A stretch of 64,000 nt of DNA from Mycobacterium ahvazicum (GTDB lineage Bacteria > Actinomycetota > Actinomycetes > Mycobacteriales > Mycobacteriaceae). Made by a program: the position numbers and the translations under genes. Shown piece by piece: positions 18,444-27,035 of this stretch. Numbering within the stretch: position 1 is the stretch's first letter; each line of letters opens with the position of its first letter. The stretch is from assembly GCF_900176255.2 (NCBI RefSeq), contig NZ_FXEG02000003.1, positions 1,426,001 to 1,490,000 of the forward strand, read 5' to 3'. Below the pieces are notes generated by a model. The model was not told where the DNA came from and made no database searches. It was given only the letters and a program-made list of their open reading frames with translations.

Positions 18444-19685
18444 TTGCGCATGACTGCTGCTGCAGTGGACCTATCCGATTTCGCCCTGTGGCGTAACGGT
18501 TTTCCCGACGAGTTGTTCGCCGATTTACGGCACGCCAGACCCCTTTTCCGGCACGAACTGACACCCGGTGTCGCCGACACGGTCAAGCGCCAATTCTGGG
18601 TCGCGACCAAGCACCGGCATGCGGTCCGCCTGCACCGCGACACCGAATCGTTCACCGCCGCCGACGGCCCGCTCATCCAGCCGGTCGCCCTGTTCTCGTC
18701 GTCCCCGACGATCATCACGCTGGACCCGCCGGACCTGAACAAGCGCCGCAAACTCATCTCCAACGCCTTCAATCCACGCGCGATCGCCAAGCTGGAGGCC
18801 GGCATCCGGGCGCGAGCGGCGCAGATGATCGACGCGCTGCTCGCCAAGGGCGGTGGGGACTGGATCGAAGATGTAGCCGACGCGTTGCCGATGACGGTGA
18901 TCGGCGACATCATCGGCATCCCGGACGAAGACCGGCCGCGGATCTTCGACATCTTCGACCGCATCCTGAAGGCGCTCGCACCCGAGGCAGGCCCGAGTGG
19001 GCAGGTAGAGCTCGAGCTCTTCGGATCGGTCTTCGCATACGCGATGGACCTCACCGCGGACAAGCGCGGCAACCCGACCGACGACATCTGGAGCACGCTG
19101 GCGACCGCGGTGATCACCGGCGACGACGGCGAGGAATTCCGTCTGCCCGAAAACGAGCTGGAGTTCTTCTTCTTCGTGCTCGCGTTCGCCGGCAGTGACA
19201 CCACCAAGAACGCGCTGGCCATGGGGCTGCAGGCGTTCGTCGCCGACCCCGAGCAGATCGAACGCTATCGCGCGGACGAAGCGGTGCGGCCCGGCGCCGT
19301 CGAGGAGGTGCTGCGCTGGGCCTCCCCGGTGGCGTATTGGACCCGCACCGCGAAGGTCGACGTGGAGATGGACGGTCAGCACATCCCCGCGGGCGACCGG
19401 GTGGTGTCGATGCTGCGTTCTGCCAATCGCGACGAGGAGGTCTTCGAGTCGCCGTTCACCTTCGACATCGGGCGGCAACCCAACCCGCATGTCGCGTTCG
19501 GCGGCGGCGGGCCCCACCACTGCCTGGGCGCGATGCTGGCGCGCGCCGAACTTCGGGCCGTGCTCGACGAACTGCTGCTGCGCTGCGATCGCATCGAAAT
19601 CGGGCCGGCCACCGTGTCGTATCCGAACCTGACCACCAATATGTCGATCTTCGACGAGATGCCGATCTCGCTGACCCAGCGCTGA
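18444..19685 (+). CDS. Cytochrome P450
   Basis: A heme monooxygenase of 413 residues. Seen: the I-helix oxygen-activation motif AFAGSDTTKNA, the K-helix E-x2-R in EEVLRWASPV, and the heme loop FGGGGPHHCLG with Cys360 as the axial ligand. The start is TTG 18444 (AGGAGA ten bases upstream) or ATG 18450. The soluble bacterial P450 next to it needs electrons from a ferredoxin, and the convergent gene directly after it encodes a 3Fe-4S ferredoxin. Close to the mycobacterial sterol/alkyl-oxidising P450 groups in general pattern, but the CYP family number cannot be given without alignment. Confidence 0.93.
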   Translation: MRMTAAAVDLSDFALWRNGFPDELFADLRHARPLFRHELTPGVADTVKRQFWVATKHRHAVRLHRDTESFTAADGPLIQPVALFSSSPTIITLDPPDLNKRRKLISNAFNPRAIAKLEAGIRARAAQMIDALLAKGGGDWIEDVADALPMTVIGDIIGIPDEDRPRIFDIFDRILKALAPEAGPSGQVELELFGSVFAYAMDLTADKRGNPTDDIWSTLATAVITGDDGEEFRLPENELEFFFFVLAFAGSDTTKNALAMGLQAFVADPEQIERYRADEAVRPGAVEEVLRWASPVAYWTRTAKVDVEMDGQHIPAGDRVVSMLRSANRDEEVFESPFTFDIGRQPNPHVAFGGGGPHHCLGAMLARAELRAVLDELLLRCDRIEIGPATVSYPNLTTNMSIFDEMPISLTQR

Positions 19686-19686
19686 G

Positions 19687-19881
19687 TCAGTCCTCCTGCA
19701 AGCGCAAAGCGGCCTTGGGGCATTGCTCCACGGCGGCGCGCACGTCGATCTCGCGATCCGGCGGCACCGGACCGTCCGCGATCTGCACCACGTCCTCGTC
19801 GCCCAGTTCGAAGATGTCCCCGGCGAGCGATTCACAGAATCCGTTCGCCTCACACAGGGTCTCGTCGACGGTCACGCGCAT
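19687..19881 (-). CDS. Small 3Fe-4S ferredoxin
   Basis: A 64-residue ferredoxin starting MRVTVDETLC with an excellent ribosome site (AAGGAGGAAACTG before ATG 19881). Cluster ligands: the Cys pair in CEANGFC (C-x5-C, one Cys short of a 4Fe-4S set) and the C-terminal Cys-Pro in VEQCPKAAL. Mycobacterial P450s commonly have such a ferredoxin beside them as electron donor, so it probably serves the convergent P450 just upstream, though it is transcribed with the CoA-transferase operon (11 bp after the CaiB stop). A longer frame upstream runs antisense-like into the CaiB gene and is rejected. Confidence 0.92.
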   Translation of the reverse strand: MRVTVDETLCEANGFCESLAGDIFELGDEDVVQIADGPVPPDREIDVRAAVEQCPKAALRLQED

Positions 19882-19892
19882 CAGTTTCCTCC

Positions 19893-22283
19893 TTATAGGC
19901 CCTTCGGGCGGGTTCCGATCCCCCCGCCGGCAGCGAGGTTCGCCAGTTCCTCGTCGGTCAGCCCGCACCGATCGCGCAGTACTTCTGCATTGTGCTCGCC
20001 GAGGGTCGGCGGTGGGCGAAGCAGCCACCGATCCTGCCCGGCAAGCGACGCGAACGGCGGGCACGGATACTCCGCTGACCCGATGCTCGAATGCTGCAAC
20101 TCTTCGAAAAAGCCCCGGTCGCGCAGTTGGGGGTTCTCGGTCACCAGCGACGGCGAGATCACCGGCGCCGCAGGCACACCCGCGCTCGCCAGCCACTCCA
20201 CCGTCGGCCCCAGGGGCTGCCCGGCAAACCACTGCCGCAGTCGGTCGTCGATGTCGTCGGCGCGCTCGCGTCGTCCGGCGGCGGTGTCCAGAGATTCGTC
20301 ACACCAGGCCGGTTGCCCCATCACAGCGACGAGCGCGGCCCACTGCTGGTCGTCGCGCACGGTGACCGCGATCCAATCGTCGTCTCCGGTACACCGGTAG
20401 AGGTTTTGGATCAGCCCCCCGAAACCACGATTGCCGTTGCGGCTCAGCGTCTTTCCGTATACCTCGTACTCGATCGCCTGGATCGCGGCGGCGTTGAGCA
20501 CCGTCTCGAGCATCGGCAGCTCCAGCTGCTGACCCGTTCCGGTGCGTTCGGTGAAGTTCAGCGCGGCCAGTACGGCGAAGGCGGCGTGCACCCCGGCCAG
20601 CGGATCGCAGGTGCCGCGCGGCGTCACCGGCGGGGCATCCGGCAGGCCGGTCACCCAGGCCAGCCCGGCGAGCTGCTCCATCGTGGGGGCGAATCCGACC
20701 CGGTCGCGCCACGGGCCGTCCAGACCGAACGCGGGCATCCGGGCGACGACGAGTTTGGGATTGACTTCGAGCAGCACGTCGGCGGTCAGTCCGAACTGGT
20801 CCATCACGCGCGGTGAGAAGTTCTCGATCACGACGTCGGCGCCGGCCGCCAGTTTCTTGAACAGAAGCCGTCCCTCTTCGGAGCCCAAATCCAATGTGAC
20901 CGAACGCTTGTTGGTGTTCATCGCGTGGAACACCCAGCCGTACTCCCACCAGTCGTCCACGTCTTTGCGCATCCCGCCGGAGTACCGAATGCCGTCGGGA
21001 CGCTGGATCGACTCGACCTTGATCACCTCGGCCCCGAACGCCGCCAGCAGGTGGGTTGCCGCCGGCCCGGCCCAGAACGCGGTCAGGTCCAGGATCCGCA
21101 CACCCTCCAATGGCCTAGCGCCGCGCGCCAGCGCGCGCTCCTGTTTGCTTGTGCGCCAAGGTGGCTCGTCGTTGTCGGCGCCCAAAGGGGCGGTCTCGCC
21201 CACCGGAGCCGCCGCGCACGCCGACATCAGCCACGGCGGGCGGGGCTGATGAAAGCCGGCGGGATTGGGTTGGAATACCCCGCGTTCGGTCGCGTACTCC
21301 GTGTCGCGGATCGTGGCGCCGTTGCCCAGTGCCGCGATCGGCAGCCGGAACAGCTGGCCGAGCTCGACGATCTCCGCGACGGTGCGTTCGGCCAGCCACG
21401 GGCCGATCTGCTCGCGGATCAGGTCGCGATAGCCCCACCGGCCGATCTGAAAACGCAGCTGCTCAATCTCTTCCAGCTGCGGGCATTCCACCATCGCCAG
21501 GAAGTCGAGCCATTGCTGACCGGTCACCATGGTGATCCCGACGTAGCCGTCCTTGGCCGGTTCGATCGACGGGACTTCGGTGGTGCGGCTGATCGGGGGC
21601 ACCCGCAGCAACTGCGAATGCAGCCATTCGCTGCTCTGCATCAACGTCATCGCCTCGAGCATCGAGAGATCGAGATGCTCACCGGGACCGCCGTGCTCGA
21701 CGCGACGACGCACGGCCAGCGCACCGAACGCGGCGAACACACCGCCCATGTACTCCCCCAGGTCGCCGCCGATCGAGATCGGGGGCCCGGCCGGATCGCC
21801 GCGGAAACCGGGCGAGCCGGCCCAGGCCTGCAGGGTGAACTCGCTGGCGGGCCGGTCGGCATATGGTCCGGTCCAGCCGAAGTCGGAGATCGTGACGACG
21901 ACCGCTTGCGGCGCATCCGCGAGCAGCCGGCGCGGATCGATACCCAGCGCTGCGGCACGCGACGGGCCGGCGGTGAGGATGATCACGTCGGCCGCGGCCA
22001 ATTCGGCACGCAATCGCTGCGAGCCGGGCGCAAACGTCATGCTCTGCTTGCCGGCGTTGAGATAACTGTAGAACGGCGACGGCCGGTCGGCGGGCACCGG
22101 CGAGCCCGACGCCGTATAACGCCGCAGCCAATCGCCTTGCGGCGGTTCGATTTTGCGCACCGATGCACCGGCATCGACCAGCAACTTGCCGCAGTAGCTG
22201 CCAGCTATCCGGTCGCTGATCTCGACCACCCGCAGCTCGCGCAGCGGTGTCGGACGGTCGTCAGACCCCTGGCTCAATTGCAT
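19893..22283 (-). CDS. Fused two-domain CaiB/BaiF (family III) CoA-transferase
   Basis: A 796-residue protein made of two family III CoA-transferase domains of about 390 residues each; usual members are about 400 residues and dimerise. Domain 1 begins ELRVVEISDRIAGSYCGKLL and domain 2 begins GVRILDLTAFWAGPAATHLL. Both keep an Asp at the catalytic position region (GGDLGEYMGG in domain 1, GTCDPLAGVHA in domain 2). The fusion may act as an internal heterodimer. The enzyme moves CoA from one acyl-CoA to another acid. It is divergent from the GntR regulator across a 113-bp gap with an inverted repeat, and it is followed by the ferredoxin. Confidence 0.9.
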   Translation of the reverse strand: MQLSQGSDDRPTPLRELRVVEISDRIAGSYCGKLLVDAGASVRKIEPPQGDWLRRYTASGSPVPADRPSPFYSYLNAGKQSMTFAPGSQRLRAELAAADVIILTAGPSRAAALGIDPRRLLADAPQAVVVTISDFGWTGPYADRPASEFTLQAWAGSPGFRGDPAGPPISIGGDLGEYMGGVFAAFGALAVRRRVEHGGPGEHLDLSMLEAMTLMQSSEWLHSQLLRVPPISRTTEVPSIEPAKDGYVGITMVTGQQWLDFLAMVECPQLEEIEQLRFQIGRWGYRDLIREQIGPWLAERTVAEIVELGQLFRLPIAALGNGATIRDTEYATERGVFQPNPAGFHQPRPPWLMSACAAAPVGETAPLGADNDEPPWRTSKQERALARGARPLEGVRILDLTAFWAGPAATHLLAAFGAEVIKVESIQRPDGIRYSGGMRKDVDDWWEYGWVFHAMNTNKRSVTLDLGSEEGRLLFKKLAAGADVVIENFSPRVMDQFGLTADVLLEVNPKLVVARMPAFGLDGPWRDRVGFAPTMEQLAGLAWVTGLPDAPPVTPRGTCDPLAGVHAAFAVLAALNFTERTGTGQQLELPMLETVLNAAAIQAIEYEVYGKTLSRNGNRGFGGLIQNLYRCTGDDDWIAVTVRDDQQWAALVAVMGQPAWCDESLDTAAGRRERADDIDDRLRQWFAGQPLGPTVEWLASAGVPAAPVISPSLVTENPQLRDRGFFEELQHSSIGSAEYPCPPFASLAGQDRWLLRPPPTLGEHNAEVLRDRCGLTDEELANLAAGGGIGTRPKGL

Positions 22284-22314
22284 CCGCCCTTCCGATCGAC
22301 ACGCGACCAGAGAT

Positions 22315-22343
22315 GCTATTTATATCATTACTGCTAAAATAGC
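22315..22343. promoter_or_regulatory. Inverted repeat between CoA-transferase and GntR genes
   Basis: GCTATTT and AAATAGC arms (7 bp) are separated by 15 bp. The left part, TGCTATTTATAT, is identical to the left half and centre of the element at 49005-49029. It may be bound by the GntR protein encoded 54 bp away (autoregulation) or by the island-wide regulator. Confidence 0.45.
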
Positions 22344-22396
22344 TAAGCCAGCTGAGTGCGGGTTCGCCGCTCTGACGCTGCTCCTGCGAGGAATGG

Positions 22397-23230
22397 ATGA
22401 CCACCCTGGGAATTGGGCCCGATGCCCGTCGCCGGTTGTCGGCGCCGAGGATCGCCGAAATCGTAGCCGACGAACTGCGCCGGCAAATCATCGACGGCGA
22501 GCTGGCCGACGGCGATCTCCTGCCGCGCCAGGAAGTACTGGTCGAACAGTTCAACGTCAGCCTGGTCTCGCTGCGCGAAGCGCTGCGCATCCTGGAGACC
22601 GAGGGTCTGGTGTCGGTGCGCCGCGGTAACCGCGGCGGCGCCGTCGTGCATGCGCCGGCCAAGACCAGCGCGGCCTACATGCTCGGGCTGTTGCTGCAGA
22701 GCGAGTCCGTTCAGGTCGCCGACCTGGGCATGGCGTTGCAGGAGCTGGAGCCCGCGTGCGCCGCGCTGGCGGCTCAGCGTCCGGACCGGGCGGACACCCT
22801 GGTGCCAGAACTCAAGCAGGTCAACGATTCCATGGCCGAGCACCTCGACGACGGGCGACTGTTCACCGAAATCGGCCGTCAGTTCCACGATCTCATCGTG
22901 CAGGGCTGCGGAAATCACACCATCATCGCGGTCGTCGGCAGCCTGGAGACGCTGTGGAGCAGCCACGAGCGTCAATGGGCAGACGAGAGCGCGGCGCGCG
23001 GCACCTACCCCTCGCTGACCCAGCGGCGTGCGGTTCTCAATACACACGTCAAGCTCGCCGAGACGATTGCCGAAGGCGACGTCGACCGGGCTCGGCGCAT
23101 CGCGGGACGTCACCTCGCCGATACGCAGACCTATGTGCTGGCCGGTCGGCCCAGCCAACGGATCTACGCCCTGTCGCCGCAGTCTCTTTCTCGTTCGGGG
23201 TCGCGCCCGCGCGATCTCCGGCAGTCCTAA
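22397..23230 (+). CDS. GntR-family regulator with FadR-type (FCD) effector domain
   Basis: A 277-residue transcription factor. A winged helix-turn-helix (about residues 17-85) carries the GntR signature LPRQEVLVEQFNVSLVSLREAL, and the all-helical FCD domain follows (about 95-235). That domain includes the metal-binding type segment RQFHDLIVQGCGNHTI and the later His-rich helix ending AGRHLADTQ. FCD regulators bind small acids or acyl-CoA and usually repress nearby catabolic genes. It is divergent from the CoA-transferase and only 8 bp before the SDR gene, so it probably controls both. It is the only recognisable local regulator of the first island. Confidence 0.92.
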   Translation: MTTLGIGPDARRRLSAPRIAEIVADELRRQIIDGELADGDLLPRQEVLVEQFNVSLVSLREALRILETEGLVSVRRGNRGGAVVHAPAKTSAAYMLGLLLQSESVQVADLGMALQELEPACAALAAQRPDRADTLVPELKQVNDSMAEHLDDGRLFTEIGRQFHDLIVQGCGNHTIIAVVGSLETLWSSHERQWADESAARGTYPSLTQRRAVLNTHVKLAETIAEGDVDRARRIAGRHLADTQTYVLAGRPSQRIYALSPQSLSRSGSRPRDLRQS

Positions 23231-23238
23231 GTCCCCCT

Positions 23239-23958
23239 ATGCGAACCGCGTTGGTCACCGGCGGCAGCGGCGGGATCGGAAAGGGCTGCGGGCGCAAGCT
23301 TGCCGAACTCGGTTACGACGTGGTCCTGGTGGCCCGGCGCGAGGGCCCGTTACGCGCGGCGGCCGAGGAGATCGGGGCCCGTCACATCGTGGCCGACGCA
23401 TCCGATCCGGACGGATTTAGCACTGCGATAAGCAGTTTGGAGACGATCGACCTGGTCGTTCACGCCGCCGGCACGCTCGGTGGAACGTATGCGCGCAAGC
23501 AGACCTTCCAGCAGTGGCAGGCCATCATCTCGGCCAACCTGGATTCGTGTTTCGTGGTGACCGCCGCGGTGCTGGCGCGGATGCGCCCCGGGTCCCGCTT
23601 CGTCTTCATCTCGTCGTCGGCCGCGCACGAGCCGATGATGGCCCGCACCGCCTACTCCGCGTCGAAAGCCGGCATGAACGCGTTCGCCCGCGCCCTGGCG
23701 CTCGAAGTCGACCGCGACGGCATCGCCGTGCACATCGTGACACCGGGCCCGGTGGAAACCGAGATGCTGCAGGACGTTCCCTTCGAGATGTTCGCGATTC
23801 AGATCTCCGATGTCGCCGAGGCGGTCGCCTGGCTGGACACCGTGGACCCGTCGGTGGATCTGCCGGAGATCCGGCTTTCCGCGGTGCAGCGCGGTCCGTA
23901 CGCCCGGCCGCCGGTCGTTCCTAACGAAGCCCGCCGCCGCCGTCAGGGAACGGCTTGA
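23239..23958 (+). CDS. Short-chain dehydrogenase/reductase
   Basis: A 239-residue classical SDR starting MRTALVTGG. Seen: the cofactor loop TGGSGGIG, the catalytic Ser in FISSSAAH and Tyr-x3-Lys in YSASKAG, and PGPVETEM after strand 6. It would oxidise a hydroxyl or reduce a keto group with NAD(P). Eight bases separate it from the GntR stop, suggesting one transcript. Its last 38 bp overlap the convergent LLM gene. A much longer frame beginning at 22756 is out of frame with GntR and is not used. Confidence 0.92.
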   Translation: MRTALVTGGSGGIGKGCGRKLAELGYDVVLVARREGPLRAAAEEIGARHIVADASDPDGFSTAISSLETIDLVVHAAGTLGGTYARKQTFQQWQAIISANLDSCFVVTAAVLARMRPGSRFVFISSSAAHEPMMARTAYSASKAGMNAFARALALEVDRDGIAVHIVTPGPVETEMLQDVPFEMFAIQISDVAEAVAWLDTVDPSVDLPEIRLSAVQRGPYARPPVVPNEARRRRQGTA

Positions 23959-24790
23959 TCACCGTTTCGCCGAACTGGTGCAGCGAGTCCGGCTTCGCGA
24001 AATCCGCGAACCACACATAGAATCGCTCGACGCCCTGGGCGGCCAGGCCCGCGAAATGCCGGATCAGATCGTCGGCGTCGCCGCACACCAGACCCGCCCC
24101 GAGCACGCCGAAGCGCCGGGTGCTGACCTCGCGCACGGTCTCGGGATCGGCACCGGAGTGGGCGAACCCGATCATCTGCTGCACCGAGATCCGGGCGCTT
24201 CCCGCCGACGGGGCCAACTTGGCCAACCGGTCGATGTGGTCGGCCTGCAGGTTCCACCAATCCGCATGATTGCGAACAAGTTCCATCATGCGAGGCCCGC
24301 TGCCACCCAGAACCAGCGGTATCGGATGGCTGCGCTTGGGTAACTGAGCCACGCCGTCGTCGGCACCGTCGCCCCAGTACTGCCTGATCAGGACCAAGTG
24401 ACGGCCAAGCTGCGCAACGCGGGCCACCGGATCCTGCTGACCGACATCGAATCTGGTGAACTCGGAAGGCCAGGATCCCGAACCGAGGCCCAGGTCGAAG
24501 CGGCCGCCCGATGCGTCCGACAGGGTGACGGCTTGCTTGGCGAGCACGGCGGGATGCCGAAAGGCGTCGCACAGCACCAGATGTCCGACCCGCAGCCGCT
24601 CGGTATTGGCCGCCACCCAGGTAGCGACGGCCATTGCCTCCCAAATGCTTTCGCTCGGCAACCCGGGAGCCTCGAGGTGGTCGATGAACGCCATTCCGTC
24701 GAAGCCACTGGCTTCAGCGGCGCGCGCCCGTTGCGTGATGTCGCCCACCGACAACCGCACCTGCGGCAGGAACAGATACCACTCGACCAT
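23921..24790 (-). CDS. LLM-class (F420-type) flavin oxidoreductase
   Basis: A 289-residue luciferase-like TIM-barrel protein. Seen: GFDGMAFIDHLE, then RLRVGHLVLCDAFRHPAVLAK, the strand GGRFDLGLGSG, and HPIPLVLGGSGPRMM of the C-terminal half. Mycobacterial members mostly use cofactor F420; the sequence alone does not separate F420 from FMN use. It is divergent from the first acyl-CoA dehydrogenase across a short 69-bp promoter gap. It could act as a redox step on a ring or ketone intermediate. Confidence 0.88.
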   Translation of the reverse strand: MVEWYLFLPQVRLSVGDITQRARAAEASGFDGMAFIDHLEAPGLPSESIWEAMAVATWVAANTERLRVGHLVLCDAFRHPAVLAKQAVTLSDASGGRFDLGLGSGSWPSEFTRFDVGQQDPVARVAQLGRHLVLIRQYWGDGADDGVAQLPKRSHPIPLVLGGSGPRMMELVRNHADWWNLQADHIDRLAKLAPSAGSARISVQQMIGFAHSGADPETVREVSTRRFGVLGAGLVCGDADDLIRHFAGLAAQGVERFYVWFADFAKPDSLHQFGETVIKPFPDGGGGLR

Positions 24791-24833
24791 GCGCCACCTA
24801 TGCTCGTGCCGATTGCAACAGCGCGGCTAGTTT

Positions 24834-24853
24834 ACTATCTTTATTATGTTAGG
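24834..24853. promoter_or_regulatory. Near copy of the island palindrome
   Basis: ACTAT-N10-TTAGG in the 69-bp LLM/acyl-CoA dehydrogenase divergent gap. Its spacer CTTTATTATG is close to the spacer TTATATTATG of the exact copy at 49005-49029. It lies six bases before the ATG at 24860, so a bound protein would block initiation. Confidence 0.4.
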
Positions 24854-24859
24854 GGTCTT

Positions 24860-25927
24860 ATGGATGTCGGACTGACTTCGGATCAGCTGTCGCTGCGCGA
24901 CACCGTGCGCGACGTTTTGCGTACCGAATGTCCTCCCGATGCCGCCCGGCAGGCCCTGACGGACCCGGAGCGCTGGCGCGCTCTGTGGAAGACCGTAGTC
25001 GACTTGGGCTGGACCGAACTCGCCGCACCCGCAGGCGGTGACTTCGGACCCGTCGAGCAGGCACTGGTGCTCGAGGAGTGCGGTGCCGCGTTGACCCCAA
25101 TTCCGTTGCTCAGCAGCGTCGGTTTGGCCGCCGGCGTCTTGCGGGCCTGTGGTCTGGACAAGTTCCTCACCGACATCGCCGGCGGCGTCGTCGCCACCCT
25201 GGCGGTGCACGCCAAGGGATCTCGGCTGCCCGGACCACCGATGACACTGCGCGGCGGACGGGTGCGCGGCCGGGCGGTCGCGGTCCCCGACGCGGCCCGG
25301 GCAGAGCTGTTCGTCACGCTGGCCAAATCCCTCGACGGCCATGTCGCCGTGGTGGTGCGCGCCGGGGAGGGCATGACGATCACCGCGGGCGAATCCACCG
25401 ACCCCGCGCACCCGGTCGCCGACGTCGAGATCGACGCCGAACCCGTGGCCTCGGCGCCCGTCGACCTCGAGTCGGCGCTGACCGCACCGATGGTGGCCGT
25501 CGCGGCCGATCTGGTCGGGACCGCCGGCGCCGCCTTGCACCTGTCCGTCGAGCACGCGAAGTCACGCCGTCAGTTCGGCACGCCGATCGGGGCGTTTCAG
25601 GGCATCAAGCACGCGCTGGCCGACAACTATGTCGGCGTCGAGCGCGCCCGCAGCCTCACCTACGCCGCCGCCGCCCGCCTCGCCGCGGCGAACACCGCAC
25701 CCGCGGACGCCTGGACGGCCGCGGCACTGGCCAAGGCGGCGGCCGGTGATGCCGCGGCCAACTGTGCCCGCACCGCCGTCCAGGTGCACGGCGCACTCGG
25801 ACAGACCTGGGAGCACGACGCCCACCTCTATGTCCGGCATGCCTGGCAGGGTGCGGCGCAGCTGGGAGACAGTCGCGCGCTCTACCACCAGGTGGGCTGC
25901 CGCTTCGTCGCCGGAGGCGCGGCGTGA
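24860..25927 (+). CDS. Acyl-CoA dehydrogenase-like subunit (beta type)
   Basis: A 355-residue acyl-CoA dehydrogenase homologue starting MDVGLTSDQLSL. The middle flavin-contacting strands are weakly conserved, but the C-terminal domain has SRRQFGTPIGAFQGIKH and the VHGALGQTWEHD segment, whose Glu is the catalytic base in heterotetrameric mycobacterial enzymes. It overlaps the next gene by four bases (GTGA). In the known alpha2beta2 sterol enzymes one chain has the base and the partner much of the FAD site; this pair fits that architecture. It would desaturate an acyl-CoA, probably with bulky side groups. A longer frame from 24398 is antisense to the LLM gene. Confidence 0.85.
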   Translation: MDVGLTSDQLSLRDTVRDVLRTECPPDAARQALTDPERWRALWKTVVDLGWTELAAPAGGDFGPVEQALVLEECGAALTPIPLLSSVGLAAGVLRACGLDKFLTDIAGGVVATLAVHAKGSRLPGPPMTLRGGRVRGRAVAVPDAARAELFVTLAKSLDGHVAVVVRAGEGMTITAGESTDPAHPVADVEIDAEPVASAPVDLESALTAPMVAVAADLVGTAGAALHLSVEHAKSRRQFGTPIGAFQGIKHALADNYVGVERARSLTYAAAARLAAANTAPADAWTAAALAKAAAGDAAANCARTAVQVHGALGQTWEHDAHLYVRHAWQGAAQLGDSRALYHQVGCRFVAGGAA

Positions 25928-27033
25928 CGACTCCATCCGAGGTCGTCGCCGAGTACGTCGACTGGTTAGCCGCGTTCCTGCCCGACGACTACTACGAGAA
26001 CTACCGCCGGTATCGCTGGGATATCCCGCTGCGCCGCGACCACCAACGGGCCGCGTTCGAGGCCGGGTGGATCCAGCCGACCTGGCCGCGCGAGCATGGC
26101 GGACGATCGCTGGGCCTGCGCGACGCGATGGAGATACGCATCGAGGGCGCGCTGCGGTCGGCGCCCAAACTGCCCAACATTCAAGGGCCAGGCGTCGCCG
26201 CACCCGGCATTCGCCAGTTCGGCACACCCGCCCAGATCGAGCGCCTGCTGGTGCCCCTGCTGCGCGGCGACGAATGGTGGGCGCTGGGCATGTCCGAACC
26301 GGAAGCCGGATCGGATTTCGCCGGACTGCGCACCCGCGCCGATCGGGACGCAGACGTCTTCCGGGTCAACGGCCACAAGATCTGGACCACCCAGGCCCAC
26401 GAATCACGGTGGTGCACGCTGTATGCCCGCACCGATCCGGATGCGCCCAAGCACCGTGGCATCTCGTGCCTGATCCTCGACCTGCACTCCCCCGGTGTGC
26501 GCATCGAACCCATCCGGATGTCGTCGATCTCCGATGAGACGTTCTGCGAAGTCTTCCTAGACGACGTCGAGATCCCGGTGGAGAACCTGCTGGGCCCGGT
26601 CAACGGCGGCTGGAACGTCGCGCTGTCGTCGCTGCACCACGAGCGCCAGATGATCTGGATCATGAACTGGGTCGAAATCAAGCGCGGACTCGACGCGGTG
26701 CGCAAGGCCGGCGCCGACGACCAGGGCCTGTGCGCCGAACTCGGGTCGCTGCTTGCCGATGCCGAAGCGTTGCGGGCCACCGGATACCGTGCGCTGGGCA
26801 ACGAGCTGGCAGGCCGCAACAGCCCGGAAGCCGACATCATGAAACTACTCGGATCGGTTACCTTGCAACGGGTTTGGGAACTCGCCGCCGCCGCCGAAGG
26901 ACCGGGCTCGGCCGGCGACCCGGATCTGCTGTTCGAACGCCAGGACGCGCTCGCCGCCACCATCTACGGCGGAACCTCGGAGGTGCAGCGCAACATCATC
27001 GCCGAGCGACTACTCGGGCTGCCGAAGGGATAA
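25924..27033 (+). CDS. Acyl-CoA dehydrogenase (alpha type)
   Basis: A 369-residue flavoprotein starting with GTG, translationally coupled to the previous gene. It keeps the standard middle domain: MSEPEAGSDFAGL, NGHKIWTTQAHESRWC and the later EVFLDDVEIPVENLLGPVNGGW. It ends with IYGGTSEVQRNIIAERLLG. Together with the upstream 355-residue chain it looks like one alpha2beta2 dehydrogenase. The substrate is unknown. Confidence 0.93.
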   Translation: MTTPSEVVAEYVDWLAAFLPDDYYENYRRYRWDIPLRRDHQRAAFEAGWIQPTWPREHGGRSLGLRDAMEIRIEGALRSAPKLPNIQGPGVAAPGIRQFGTPAQIERLLVPLLRGDEWWALGMSEPEAGSDFAGLRTRADRDADVFRVNGHKIWTTQAHESRWCTLYARTDPDAPKHRGISCLILDLHSPGVRIEPIRMSSISDETFCEVFLDDVEIPVENLLGPVNGGWNVALSSLHHERQMIWIMNWVEIKRGLDAVRKAGADDQGLCAELGSLLADAEALRATGYRALGNELAGRNSPEADIMKLLGSVTLQRVWELAAAAEGPGSAGDPDLLFERQDALAATIYGGTSEVQRNIIAERLLGLPKG

Positions 27034-27035
27034 CG

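Noticed and set aside
22756..23958. A long frame fusing the end of GntR with the SDR
   Set aside because: The upstream part is in another phase of the GntR gene. ATG 23239 gives a normal SDR N-terminus.
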